This document shows positions 34,916 to 46,910 of a stretch of 64,000 nt of DNA, one piece after another. How positions within the stretch are numbered: the first letter of the stretch is position 1; each line of letters opens with the position of its first letter. Origin of the DNA: Chamaecyparis obtusa (Eukaryota > Streptophyta > Pinopsida > Cupressales > Cupressaceae); contig BSBK01007854.1 of NCBI GenBank assembly GCA_027943335.1, positions 312,501 through 376,500 on the forward strand, written 5' to 3'. The position numbers were made by a program, and so were the translations under genes. The notes below the pieces were generated by a model. That model did not search any database and was not told where the DNA came from. It saw only the letters and a list, made by a program, of their open reading frames with translations.

Positions 34916-36152
34916 TGTGTGTGTGAAAATTGTACCTGATCTGTAGACACAACACTCAGTAAAACATTAGAGGTTAGCTATAATCAAAATCGTGCAAAAT
35001 TGAAAGCTATCTAACCAAGTGATTTACTACCTTCTAATGGGTGCGAGATTAATGTTCTCAGATTGTAATCGAGATCAGTGACCTAGACGACAACTAAACG
35101 AAGGATTTGAATGCAATTGATCTATATTTTTGATATTTTCTATGCAATAAAGAATGAATGAAAAACTGATATGAAATTAATCTATATGAAAACTGATATG
35201 CTATGCTAATCTAACAATGATATGAAATATGAATCTAAATGAATGCAAAAATAAGATTGATCTCACAAAGATGTCGATTCGCAAGAGCTTTGATTCTTCA
35301 ATTCCGATTCTCCAATGTGATTGTGCAAAATATGAGATGATTTGTGAAGAGCTAAAGCCTTTAATTTATAGAAATCCAGGGCTTTGGAGGTGCATGGATA
35401 AAAGCCATAAATCACTCAAATTAACTCATCTTGATTTTTGAGTTATCTAATCATGAAAGATAGTTAATTCTCAAAATCATGCAAAAACATGCAAAAATAT
35501 CTTTTTAACTTAAATTAGAGTTTAGATCAGCTTTTTGAACTCCAAAAGGATGTTGAGTTCCAAAAAGTCAATAACTTGCATTGATTTTCTGATTTGGAGT
35601 TTAACTGTTTCTTTTGAATATACATAATAATTAAGAATTAAATAAATAAATAAAGTGATTTATCCTCAACTCAACTGATTTTTGAAATAAAATAATTAAT
35701 TTATGGGTTAATTAACTATTTTACCAAACTTTTATTAAAAATTATATTATTAAATAATGACAACATGCTTTAATTAATTAAATAAGAATTTAATCAATTA
35801 AAGATAGGAATTTTGATTTTTGTCAAAATTAAATAATACAATTAATAATATATAGAATTAAATTTAATTACACAATTAAGTGGCAAATATTAAATCTAAT
35901 TAATTAAATATGAAAATATTCAATTAATCAAACTTAGGATAAATGTGATTTATCGCCAAATAATCATTAAATTAAAGATAATTAAGATAATTAGGAATAT
36001 TACTAGGAATATTCCCCGATGCAGAATTTAAGATAATCAATTATGATTCGATGATGTTAGATGTGCCTTAGGTTAGGACTTTGATGTCGATTTTGTTTGA
36101 TTTGTCGATGTAGGAGGTTAATGAACTTATAGCCCATTTTTGGGGTATTACA
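34916..36152 (-). mobile_element. 5' LTR of element B
   Basis: This 1237-bp copy is colinear with 21063-22299 over its full length, including the five TG dinucleotides at its plus-strand left end. Confidence 0.96.
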
Positions 36153-36157
36153 AGAGG

Positions 36158-37089
36158 AGAATTGTGAAAGCACATCAAGAGCTAAATCTCTATATTGTGT
36201 CATTTTATCATTCTTATTCTGATATCCTCCTTTAATATGTTCAACAATCAATTGCAAATCTCCATATATCTATAAATGTTTGATATTAAGGGATGAAGTT
36301 GATCGTGGACCAGCTTTAAGAGCTTTATATTCCACAATGTTATTAGTACAAGGAAAGGTTAATTTGTATGATAAAGGGATAGGTTTTTTCATAGGGGGAA
36401 TCAATATAATACCCACACCAGAACCTATTTTATATTTAGACCCATCAAAATATAATTCCCAAATATCATCCTGTTGAATAGCTAGAATATTATCATCGGG
36501 GAATTCTATTGAAGTAGAACATGTATCGAGATTAGGACAAGGAGCTTTAGCTAAATAATCTATTAACGCTTGTCCCTTAATAGTCTTTTGAGAGATTAAA
36601 TTAAGATCAAATTTTTTAAGCAACATCACCCACTTTTCCAACCAGCCAGAGAGATCAGTCTATGAGAAAAGATGTTTCAAAGGATCAAATTTGACAATCA
36701 CATTAACTTCAACATTTATAAGATAATGCCCGAGTTTCTGACATGCATAAACTACAACTAGGCATTGTCTTTCTAAATTTGTGTATCTTATTTTGTAATC
36801 AAGTAAAGTCTAACTAATGTAATAGACAGGTCTTTCCTTACCATCATCATCATTTTGATCTAACAATGCACTCACGGCCTTTAGAGTCACTGAAGTATAC
36901 AAATGAAATGGTTTATCAAATTTAGTAGGTTGCAGGATAGGAGGTTTTGCAAGATACTCCTTAAATTGTTCAAAAGCTTGTTTACACTCATCACTCCAAG
37001 AGAAAGTGGTATCCTTTCTAAGCAAGGAAGTAAAAGGGATAGTATGGTTCACTAAATTAGAAATAAAGAAACAAATAGCTTTTATTTTT
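36158..37089 (-). pseudogene. Element A RNase H and N-terminal part of the second RNase H
   Basis: The RT-linked RNase H is at 36650-37052 (HLYTSVTLKAVSALLDQND, PVYYIS). The second RNase H starts near 36470 with LYFDGSKYKIGSGVG, NNIVEYKAL (the catalytic Glu kept) and GDLQLIVEHI (36215-36257). It runs to the B insertion at 36157, so B splits the second RNase H domain. Stops near 36810, 36660 and 36270 lie in the same frame as the rest of pol. Confidence 0.9.
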
Positions 37090-38039
37090 CCTTGTAAACT
37101 TCATAATTGAGAAATATTCTTAGGAGGAGGCATATTAACAATAGCTTCAATCTTTTCAGTATCTACTTCTATGCCTTGCTTAGAGATTATAAATCCTAAT
37201 AGTTTACCAGAATTGACTCCAAAAACACATTTCTTAGGATTCAATCTCATGTTGTAACTTCTAATCCTTTCAAATATCTATCGTAAAATAGTAACATGAT
37301 CTTCTCTTGGTATAGATTTTGCTAAGATATCATCCACATAATCTTCAAGGATCTTAGGAATGTAATCATGAAAAATCAATGTCATGGCATGTTGATAAGT
37401 TGCTCCTACATTTTTTAATCCAAAAGGCATCATGACCCAAAAAAAGGTTCCCCAAGGTGCAATAAATGGAGTCTTAAATTGATCTTGAGGAAGGATAAAG
37501 ATTTGATTATATCTCAAAAAACCATCCATAAAAGATAACAAGGCATGACTTGTTGTTGAATCCACAATCATATCAATGTTAGGTAATGGGAAATCATCTT
37601 TTAAGGATGCCTTATTTAAATCTTTGAAATCAATACACATTCTTATCTTATTTTCTCCTTTTGAAACATGCACAATATTTGAAATCCAATCTGAGTAGTC
37701 AATAGAATGAATAAATCTAGACTCCAATAATTTTTCAATCTCTCCTTTGACTAATAGAGCAATTTGTGGATTCATCTTTCAAATTTTCTATTTTACAGGT
37801 TTCATATTTAGTTTAAAAAAAATGTTATGACTAAAAAACTTAGAATCAATACCTGGCATATCTAAATATGTCCAATTAAAGATGTCCTTAAATTCAAGCA
37901 AAAGGGAAACCAATTGATCATGTTCATCCCGATTCAAACATTTCCCAATCTTTATCATCCTTTTAGAGTTATTTTCATCCATTTGAATATCAATAGTTTC
38001 AGTTATTAACAAATCATTTCGTATCGGAGGATCCTTCAA
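37090..38039 (-). pseudogene. Element A reverse transcriptase
   Basis: Motifs in order are FNWTYLDMPGID, IRMCIDFKDLN, DDFPLPNIDMIVD, MPFGLKNVGATYQHAM and catalytic YVDD in DYVDDILAKS (near 37310), then LNPKKCVFGV. Stops at 37788, 37779, 37278 and near 37105 are all in one frame. The conserved FSGYNQI segment reads FLRYNQI, a decayed Ser-Gly. The function as in element B is lost. Confidence 0.92.
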
Positions 38040-38108
38040 TAAAGGGAGAGTATCTTGTTTATCATGTTCTCCAAAATAAGCATCGGTACTTAAACAATAA
38101 GGTTTTTG

Positions 38109-39265
38109 TCATTTGTGATGAAACTTAGGTAAGTCTTGATAAACTCCTAAAAATTCCATTAAGGCCTCATCTTTAGGAAAAATATCCAAAGTAGGTGCTT
38201 GATTGAGGTCAATGAGAAGTGGATTAACCAATTTCAACTGTCCACTACAAATATTGTTAACATTAAGGGGAAAAGCTGATGGTTGTCTATAAGGATTAAA
38301 TCCCAATCCATATGTATGATCATAAATGTCATTATCCAAAGGTACTTGTATACCTTGTTCATATTTACCACATCCTTTCCCATTAAATCTTGATTTCTTA
38401 AGCAAATGATAACTAGGACCATATCGACTAGTCATATCAGAAGTAGTCCAAGGAGCGGCATATGTCATGATATCATAACAATCAAGCTTTATAGTTTCAA
38501 TCATTTCATTAGTTGAAGCGGCAAAAAAATAACTTTTTAGTTCCTCAAAAAGCGGGGAAGGAGTAAAGGTTTTTTTCTCAAACTCATTTTGTTGCTTCAT
38601 GAAGTCCAAATCAGAGATTTTATTTTCTCCAATAAAAGTAGGATTAAAATCCAATGTCCCCTAATCATCCTCAGTCAAAGAAGAATATGGAGTTTCTTGT
38701 TTCTGAATCTCAGGTTGTTGTATCTCTGGTTCCTTTTCAGTCTCTTTATTAGGTTGAAGAGGCTCAAATATTTTGGTATATTCTGCATTTAGGCAAGGAT
38801 TCAGTGCATCATCTGCATGTAGTGTATACATTAAGTTGTTATAGATGAACCTAACCTTATGATGAAGAGTATAAGGAACTACATGCATAGTATGTAACCA
38901 TGGTCTTCCTAAAAGAAGGTTATAATTGAGAGGTCCTAGCATAAACTGAATAGGAGTATTTAAAATAACTGGACCAACTTTAATAGGTAACGTAATAATG
39001 CCCAAAGTTTTCTTCGCAATATTATCAAATCCACGTATAGGAATATTATCGGGTTGAATAGCTGTAAGATCAGCCTTAATAGCTTTAAGCATATCCATGC
39101 TACAAAAATTAAGCCTAGATCCATTATCAATTAAAGTTCTTCAAAGGATACTCTTGTTAATAGAGACAACAACCATAAGAGCATCATATTGATTCTGCAC
39201 CTCAAGAGAAGGTAAATCATTATCAAAAAACACAATAGGAGGTATATAAGGCATAGTATGCATGC
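38109..39265 (-). pseudogene. Element A protease and G-patch region
   Basis: The protease active site is LIDNGSRLNFCS (39105-39140), a DNG variant, followed by NYNLLLGRPWLH (about 38900-38940). After an acidic linker a G-patch-like domain lies at about 38296-38430: RYGPSYHLLKKSRFNGKG, then KYEQGIQVPL and TYGLGF. Stops at 38661 and 38106 interrupt it. The placement is the same as in element B, which supports the G-patch as an inherited part of the polyprotein. Confidence 0.85.
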
Positions 39266-39862
39266 AATCTAAAATAAATGAATGTTCTCTTGATTAGGAG
39301 GCGAAGAAAGAAGAGTAGATAAATCTTTTTGCAATGCCTCGTGATATGTCGGGGAAGTTTGAAGTAATTCCCATAAAGATATCTTAGCAGGAGTACGATG
39401 TAATTGGTCAACTAAGTTATACTCCTTAAAGGTAGATGGAAACCTAGGTGCTTAAGGAAGCATAGGTTGAGAATGAAGTAAAGAAATTGGAACAATAGGC
39501 TGGGGGTTATTCCGTGTGCGATAAGCATGTGAAATGGAATCCATGTTATCAAAGAAATCCAAAGGATCTCTAGGTTTACCCTTAATTATTATGCGAGGAC
39601 ATCCTTTTATTGTCATCAAAGGTATAGGATATATAATTTTAGGTTTATCAATGTTGCAAATAGTGGGACATGAAGGTAACCATGCACACACCCTATGGTA
39701 AAGGTCAATTGGAGAGGTTGTGGAGGAGATTGAAATAGGAATAGGATCCGTGGAGATCTTATTCGAACCATTTTCATCCTCACTACCATGTATCTCATTA
39801 GGGAATCTATCCTCTTGTACAATAAAAGCCTCATCAAAGTACTCAAAATAAGAATCATACAT
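39266..39862 (-). pseudogene. Element A region upstream of protease; capsid not found
   Basis: This 136-codon ORF (39862-39452) is unrecognised: acidic at its N-terminus, then CPRIIIKGKPRDPLDFFDN. After one stop the same frame carries RTPAKISLWELLQTSP, the counterpart of the pre-protease segment of element B. A frameshift near 39265 separates it from the protease frame. No retrotransposon gag core or zinc motif is present, and only 193 bp lie between this ORF and the LTR, so the capsid region is deleted or was never there. Confidence 0.7.
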
Positions 39863-40033
39863 GTTGAATACAAAGAAATACTAAAAGCATGAAAATGTAA
39901 ATGTTTTTGTATCTTAAAGAGATTTTGAAATTTTTTTGTATTTTTGAAATATAAATGCAAGAAAGATATAAATGTAAGAATTCTAATCTTTTAAACATTC
40001 AAGATCTAAATCTAACACCAAAAAGAAAGAGTT

Positions 40034-40055
40034 GTCGTAAACAGGTTCACCAAAA
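40034..40055 (-). other. Primer-binding site of element A
   Basis: On the minus strand TGGTGAACCTGTTTACGAC begins three bases after the LTR end. It has the TGG expected to pair with a tRNA CCA end; the tRNA is not assigned. Confidence 0.65.
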
Positions 40056-41579
40056 TGAATAAGGTTAAAAATGGATCTTTGATAATACAATCTATCATTC
40101 ACCTATTCATTTGTTTATTTGTTTTTGGATTGAAATTGAATAAGTAAACTTGGAAATGCGTGAAATTAAATAGAATAAGATACATACCTCATAATAGAAT
40201 AGATCTGGAAATACCTATTTTCTGAAGCCTGTGTGCAGTTTAGGAAGATTCTACAACCAGATCCGGGACCAAAAAACTATAATAGAGAAAACCCAAAAAA
40301 AATTTGTCATTCTGGCAGCAGGTAGTCTTTGACCTCGATAAAAGGTCAAAGACTACCTCAAGATTTTGAAGGTTGACTTTCAATTTGTTCATAGATCTCA
40401 GAATTTCATTGAAAAGGGTACTAAGATCTGTCCTCCAATTCTCGAAACAATGACTGTAGATATCTGAAAAATGGTGTTTTGGGGGTGGCTATATAGGGTT
40501 TTGCCTTAGTCAAACCCCTGTTTTGGTGATCTCCACCTCCACGAATAGCCGATTGAAATAGAATGTGTGTGTGTGTATTGAAAGTGTAATGTCAAGATCT
40601 AATCCTCTAGATTGAAACCCTACCATGAATATGTATGAGAAATAAATGCATAGATTTGAATATGACAAGAAAGCATACCAAGCCCCCAAGGCTAAAGTAA
40701 TCTCACCAAACTCATAATCTGTAATTGCTATCCCATGATTGTGGCTTTGAATGCTTGAATATTTGACAATGGGGGATCAAGGAAGAAGGGGCCTCTCTTG
40801 CTCCAAATAGATGTTCACAATGGTGTGTTCACAAAGATGCTTGATATAAAAAATGGCTTGATCTTCTATATCATCCTCTTGCAATCTTGCATCTCCACTT
40901 CACCATCAATTGCTTGCTTGGTAGATCCTTGATGTGTAAATGAAGGCAAATGAGAGTAATATATAGAGGTTTCAAGGTGAGGCTCCTAGAGTAATGTGAG
41001 GACCCATAATTCAAATTTCACCTTGAATTATGGTCCAATCACAATAACCAAGTAAGGAGGGAAAATAATTAAATGAATTTTGAATTAAAACCTTTCCGCA
41101 CTCAGATCCGAAGGCCCGACATTGATTTTAGGGCCCGTATGGACCAAATTTGAAAAGGGAAACAAATTATAGAGGAGGTCAAAGATGACCTCATCTCTGA
41201 CCTAGGTCAAGGATGAGGTAGACCCTGACCTAGGTCAGGGTCTAGGTCATCTTTGACCCAGAGATCCAGATCTTTCCAAAATCAGGGACAGAAGGTCTTG
41301 GAGATACTGGAAGACCTAGAAATGATGTCAGAATGAGACAAAGTTCTAGGGAGAGGCAAAAAATCCTATGATGATCATGATGAAGGCTAGGAGGACCTAT
41401 TTCTAAGTCCTACCTAGAAAATAGAGCCGTGGAAGAGGGAAATTAAGGAGAATCCTCAGGATCCTAACCCTAATTTCACCTAGAACAAAGAAATTAAATG
41501 CAAGTCTAACATGATAAATGTACTGAAAGAGGGTCTTAAACCTATCAAGATGGAAGTGCTTCCATTTTAAGATGATACA
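40056..41579 (-). mobile_element. 5' LTR of element A (1524 bp)
   Basis: It begins TGAATAAGG and ends GATGATACA on the plus strand, colinear with 14957-16525 apart from substitutions and short indels. The TTGACC/GGTCAA cluster is at 41176-41262. Confidence 0.94.
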
Positions 41580-41639
41580 CTTTTAACAAAGTCTCAACTA
41601 TCAATGATACAATATATTTGATGCCCTAAGCTATCAATA

Positions 41640-42090
41640 CAAATGGGGCCTAGCTAGAAGCTCATGGGCTATCCATTTGATAACCACAGTCGACATTTCA
41701 AAAAAATGGATATCCTTGAGCACAAGCACCAATAACATCAAATAATGGAGTTAAAGCATGGGATAGGGTATGACACCAGTACAATGCGGTCATTTTAGTG
41801 AGCATCTCAGCAATATACAATGGCATTATTAAATGTGCCAGTAATATCAACAAACGTGAATCCAAACATTTCAAAATAGTGAATCGATATCCTTGAGAAC
41901 AAGCACCAATAACATCAAATAATAGAGATAAAGCACTGGCTAGGACAAGACACCAGTAGAATGAAGTCATTTCAGAGAGCATTCATGATCAAATAAAATG
42001 CAATTCATTTGAAATTTTTGGTCGAATATGATGCCAAAGGCTCGAAAGATGAAGAAATCATATACCTTCTCTCGCACTCAGCTTTTTCTC
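41640..42090. repeat. Dispersed repeat with an internal ~181-bp duplication
   Basis: 41706-41810 and 41887-41990 are two related copies (both contain AAGCACCAATAACATCAAAT). The segment matches 12860-13130 in the same orientation, and the fold-back loop at 11960-12040 in inverse orientation. On the minus strand 41698-41982 is open for 94 codons and translates the duplication twice (FDVIGACSQGY and FDVIGACAQGY). The ORF is not recognised, and reading through a repeat is not proof of a gene. Confidence 0.7.
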
Positions 42091-42289
42091 CTTTTCTCCC
42101 GCTCAATTGAAATAAAAATGATTTGTCGCTTCACTTTTTTTTTTATCTATACCCTAAAATTGTCAAAATTCCGATGGTCAATTTAAAATCCATCGGAATA
42201 ATGTTACCATCGGGGCCTATTTTTTATTTTATAAAAATCATTATAAAAAAATTACCCATTGGAAGTTTTTGTTGAAATTTGGCTCCAAA

Positions 42290-42860
42290 TGTAGTAGTGC
42301 ACCCACCTTTAATCATTTCTCTACAAACATATAAAACATGTCATGTCAACTAATTTTTTCCTCACATAATAAATAATGGATTTCTTGGGCTAGTGCGACT
42401 CAACAACCCCTCCAACTCTTATGAAACACTCCCCAATCCCATTTTCTATCCTCCAATTGCTTCTTCCACTCATATTCTACATAGCTAACTCTGCCCCCTT
42501 TCTTGTATCCCTTCAAATCTACTATTCAATCTACCTTTTATATTATAACCAAACAAGTACTAAGTTGAATGAATTTAGATTCTATCTTTAATTTGACTCC
42601 ATATATTTTCTAAACTACCTTTCTATTTAAATTTCATTTACTCTAGTAATTCTCCCCAAATGGTCATTAATAAGTCCCAATGTGCTTTCTAAAGAAATAA
42701 AACTTCATTATGATCACCATCTAAAGCTATATGCTATATAGTTAAAAAATTATATTCATGTGCCTACTATGATGCTGGAAAAGTTTTGAAATTTGGCATT
42801 ATACTTTCCAAGTGTCTAAAGCATATTCTCTTGTATTAGACACCCATGGTAGAAACAAAA
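42290..42860. repeat. Dispersed repeat, copy 1
   Basis: It is similar in sequence and order to 52280-52880: TCATGTCA, ATGGATTTCTTGGG, CTCAACAACCCCTC, CTTCCACTCATATTCTAC and CAAGTGTCTAAAG phrases. The pair flanks elements D and E, but the terminal signals of an LTR were not found, so the class is left open. Confidence 0.65.
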
Positions 42861-45800
42861 TATTCTTGAGTTAATCTCATAAACATTTTTATACCTATTC
42901 CTATCTTGGATCCATTTCTTTGCCTCATCTTCCTAAATATTCTTAACTAATTTCCCTTTTGATTTGATGTCTCTCCCATTCTTCATTTTTTCCTCTTTTC
43001 CTTCCTCTTGTTACATAATCCATTTCCCACCAATATGCATTAAGAAACTCTAGAAAATAAAAGAATTCACTGTTATCATCTTTAGTAAAATAATCAAGTT
43101 TATGCATTACATCTTTCCTTGAAGGTATTGCAATGATTTTCCCATCAAGATTCTCTTCTGCAAAACTATGTTCTTTTTTCTTTGTCTTCTAAAAGACAAG
43201 GTTATATGGGAAAGTTAAGTAGTGGAACAACTTCCTACACTAGCCTTAAGGGGAGAGTAATGTAAAAAAACTCTATATCCTTTCAACAATTACATAAACT
43301 TAATAGAAATAAAATTTAAATAATATGCATACAATAACATAGTGATTTATGTGGGGAGAACGCTTTCAATATAAAATCCCCACTCTCTAAAAGCCATCAA
43401 AAATATTATTCAAAAATCAATATAAAATTACAATATACTGGTAGAGTGATCTTCTCATAGGAGTATCATCGATGAAGATCCAAAGGTAGCTCAAAATCTA
43501 TCAAACTATTACAATACAATGCCTCTCATGCCGCTAATATATGGGGGATACAAAGCATGAAATTTTATATGATATTACAAAACCATGTGCTAAAACCACC
43601 CATAAATATTGCACAAAATATTTACTAATGGACCTCTGGCCAAATGATAAATGACAAGGATTTATGATGAAAAATTATAAATGAACATTTTTTAGGGTGG
43701 ATAAAAAAATACACTTGAAAACCCTTAATGGGGCCCACTGCCCCATGTACTCCCAGCTAGTCATGGGACTAGAACCAAAAAGGGGGGAACCCTTTGCAAC
43801 CCCCAAGTTGGGGTTACACCCCCAAATCCCCCTTTCTCATGTCTCAATAGTAACATTTTACCATAGAAAGGTTGAGATACCCTTTTCCAACAAGTCTAGC
43901 TACAAAATCTTTTTCATTTGCATCAACATCAATTTTATTAAAGTAGTTAAGTGATTCATGTTTCCCATCTTGCAAAAAACTATTAGTTATAAGATATTCA
44001 TCTTAAAAAATCTTTTATCACTAAATTTTAGCAAGAAATTAAGAGTAGGGAGAGCGTAGAGGGTATGATGAGGGTTTCTTGTGGTCTTGGTGTTGCAAAG
44101 GTGGTGGGTGAGGAGATTGGATTTTCCCTATTTGTGTGTAGCTCTTCTTTCTATGGTTTCTTTGAGCTTAGTTTTTTTTGTCTTATTTCTATTGATGAGC
44201 ATATGGCTTCTATTTTTCTTGTAGTGTATCAAAAGCTCTTATCCCTATGTTTTGGGCTTTCTACCCAACTTATAAAGATGAGCATAAGGGATTCTCTTAT
44301 AGTTATTTGTCCTTGGGGGTTACTTTCTCTTTTTCACCCTTTTTATAGAGGCCACTTGTGTTTTGGGATCTATACATGCTTGTGATGTTGACATCTCCAT
44401 GTTGTTGGCTAACAAGTGTAGGAGATGGAGTGTTAGTGGTATAGTTTTTGGTGTTTGGATCTGTAGAGTGGTTATTGTTGTTGAACCTTAGGTTATATTT
44501 ACTATGGGCTTAGGGTTGGTTACTTCCTAGGCCTTTCATTTAATTATATTTTTATTTGACCTTGGTTTCATGGTGTCTTTGTTTGGTCTCTTCTTCTTGT
44601 GTGAGGAATGGATGGTGGTTTGTAGCGGTCTTCCTTATCCTAGGTTGAGATGGTTGTTGGTGGGGAGGGTGGAATATGTCTATAGGGGCTAGTTATGGGC
44701 ATCTATTTTTTAACCCTTTCTTCCCTTGGTGGGGTTTTTGGGCCCTTACTATTGCAGGCCTTATAGGATCAAGGCCTCTTGGGTTTGGTATTTTTTTCTA
44801 TCTTTTCCTATTAGGTTTGGTGTCAAGAGGTATATTTTTCTTCTTCATTTCTTTCCTTTTCTTTTGGCACTCATACTCCTCTCTTTAATCTCTCATGAAT
44901 GTTAACACATGTTATTTTTGGTGTCTACAACTATTGTTTACGGTTTGGAGCCTCTTCTCCTACACTTTATCTTGTACGGCCTTTTATTATTTCTATTTCT
45001 TTGAAGGAGAATTATTATATCATTTTTTATTTTGATTCTAGTTCTATTAAGGTGGATGGTTTAGTGGAAATTTTGGAGGAGGAATCTTCATTTTTTGGAA
45101 AATTTCCCTTTTTGTTCTAGGATCTTCTATTATTTGTCTTTATAGAGTCTTTAAAAACCTAGGGTTGTGTGGATATAGGTGCCAAGTTTTGAGGAATCTT
45201 ATTCTACTAATAGTGGGACTATTGAGTGGGTCCAGAATGTTGTGGCTACAAGGGCTTCTTCTTGGATGATCTTCTACTCCTTTCTTCCCTCTTCTCTTTC
45301 TTGTGAACATAGCCATTCATAGTGGCTTAATGCAAAAAAGGTTGGAGGATGCCTTTCAAAACTCTATGTTCTCCTTTTGTAAAATTTATGACCATATACC
45401 AATTGAGTTGGTCCATTCGTGATGTTTTCTCTATAGGAATTTCTACAAGTAAAAGGTTTAGGGAAGCCTTCCAAAACCTTTTGGGTTTCTTTTACCTTGG
45501 TTATTCTTTTATGATTTTATTATATATCTTTCTAGAAGTGCCAAGTGATTTTACTATCACATGTTTTATGGGACCCTCCAGTCATTTGTGGTCTTCATCC
45601 ATGCATGTAATTGTCAATATTCAAGGTAGTCCTTGAAGTTTAAAAGGTTGCAAAAATTCTTTCAAAACTTGTTTGGTGTTGTCTTTTCACTTGGATTTTT
45701 TGGCCCTAGTGCAAGGGGGGTTTTTAGTTTGAAAGTGTAGGGTTCATTCCTAAACCCCTCTTATCTTGATCTACTAATGTGATCTTTTTGGGTTGATACC

Positions 45801-46303
45801 CTTGTTCCTATCAGTTGTTTCTTCATTCAAAATACTAGTTTTTAGTAAAGGGCCTTCTTTTGACTAGTTTTGGCACTCTCACTACATGTGATTTCCTCCT
45901 CTTTTTCACCCTACTTATCTACTTGTAAGTGTTTGACCCTCTCCCAATTTATCTAATCATAACAACATCTTTATCACTCAAGAGAATATCAAGAAAATCA
46001 ACCTTCCTTTTCCTATCTTCTTCCTCATTTTTAAATTCATTTACCAATGTGTCAGTTGTTACAATATCCTCCCCTATGCCAATCTTACCATCCTTAAAAA
46101 AATAGATTCAATAACTTTCTCACAAAATTGTATTTCACCTCTTTTTCCTTCTTCATTGAAACTGACATTCTATCCTTTTGGATACAATCAAAACTGTTGT
46201 AACATGCATGAAAAAGTTATAATCTCTATCTTCATCCTCTTTGACTAATTATTTAACTATTTTAATCAAACATTTATCGGTGCTCTTACATAACCTTTCA
46301 TAT
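42861..46303. other. Unassigned AT-rich DNA
   Basis: Several plus-strand ORFs of 70-106 codons (43697-45640) are Phe/Leu/Ser-rich, lack motifs and look like chance ORFs in T-rich DNA. No LTR pair, RNA gene or conserved domain was recognised. Confidence 0.5.
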
Positions 46304-46905
46304 TTATTGTACACTCAAGGGTTTTAATTTGTGTTGAGCTCCATTGTTCATTAATGCGTATGTATTTTTATAAACATCATGCATTGTCCTCCTATAAAAT
46401 TTTAATGGTATTCCCAATAACATGTGATAGACATTCATAGACATAATATCTCTTAATAAATCATCATGAAAATATCTTATCTTAAATTTAACTAAACATT
46501 GTTCACTCACCAAAACTTTTTGATCATCTTGCAACCAAGCAATCTAATATAGATGTGGGTGCCTTCTTCTTTCTTATTGTAACTTCCTTATCATTTCTTC
46601 TAAGATAATATTTTCTATACTTCCACCATTAACAATTATATTTCATAAATTACCCTCATGTTTACATCTTTTTTGAAGTAAAATTTTCCTTAAAACTAAT
46701 TTTTGTCTTGCATCCACCAATACTCTTCTTCCAATAAGTGCTTTTCCACCTTTTGCATCTTTTGATTGTGATGACTTAACATCTTTCTCATTCACATTTG
46801 TAACTCTTTATTTTCCTCCATTTCCTTTTCTTATGTTTCCATGTTCTAGACTTTCATATGCTTTGTGTCCTTTTTCTCCATATTCAAAACAACTAGTTAC
46901 CTTGT
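46304..46905 (-). pseudogene. Old Gypsy element E: zinc knuckle and protease remnant
   Basis: The minus strand reads CFEYGEKGHKAYES (46850-46892), a zinc knuckle with two of its Cys changed to Tyr and Ser. A decayed protease region follows (NIIVNGGSIENI), then LVKFKIRYFHDDLLRDIMSM and YHMLLGIPLKF, aligning with element D. It continues across element D into 50887-51850. Multiple frame changes and stops show it is older than D. Confidence 0.8.
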
Positions 46906-46910
46906 AATTT

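Larger units (their letters stand above)
21063..36152 (-). mobile_element. Gypsy LTR retrotransposon B (Tat-like), inserted in element A
   Basis: Two 1237-bp LTRs (21063-22299 and 34916-36152) are flanked by the 5-bp target duplication AGAGG (21058-21062 and 36153-36157). By eye about 16 substitutions and no length change separate the LTRs, roughly 1.3 percent. Length is 15,090 bp. On the minus strand the order is 5' LTR, primer site, a 2.7-kb leader with motif clusters, gag, protease, G-patch, reverse transcriptase, RNase H, second RNase H, integrase, a 2.4-kb non-coding tail, polypurine tract and 3' LTR. gag-pol is one continuous frame broken only by stops. Confidence 0.97.
14957..41579 (-). 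mobile_element. Gypsy LTR retrotransposon A (Tat-like), interrupted by element B
   Basis: LTRs at 14957-16525 and 40056-41579 are flanked by a 5-bp target duplication CTTTT (14952-14956 and 41580-41584). The element reads on the minus strand: 5' LTR at right, primer site, protease, G-patch, reverse transcriptase, RNase H, second RNase H, integrase, polypurine tract, 3' LTR at left. Without B and its duplication it would be about 11.5 kb. The second RNase H is the mark of the plant Tat lineage. The LTRs differ by many substitutions and indels, so A is much older than B. Confidence 0.95.

Noticed and set aside
44065..45636. Series of plus-strand ORFs of 70-106 codons
   Set aside because: Phe/Leu/Ser-rich products of T-rich DNA with no motifs and no consistent frame.
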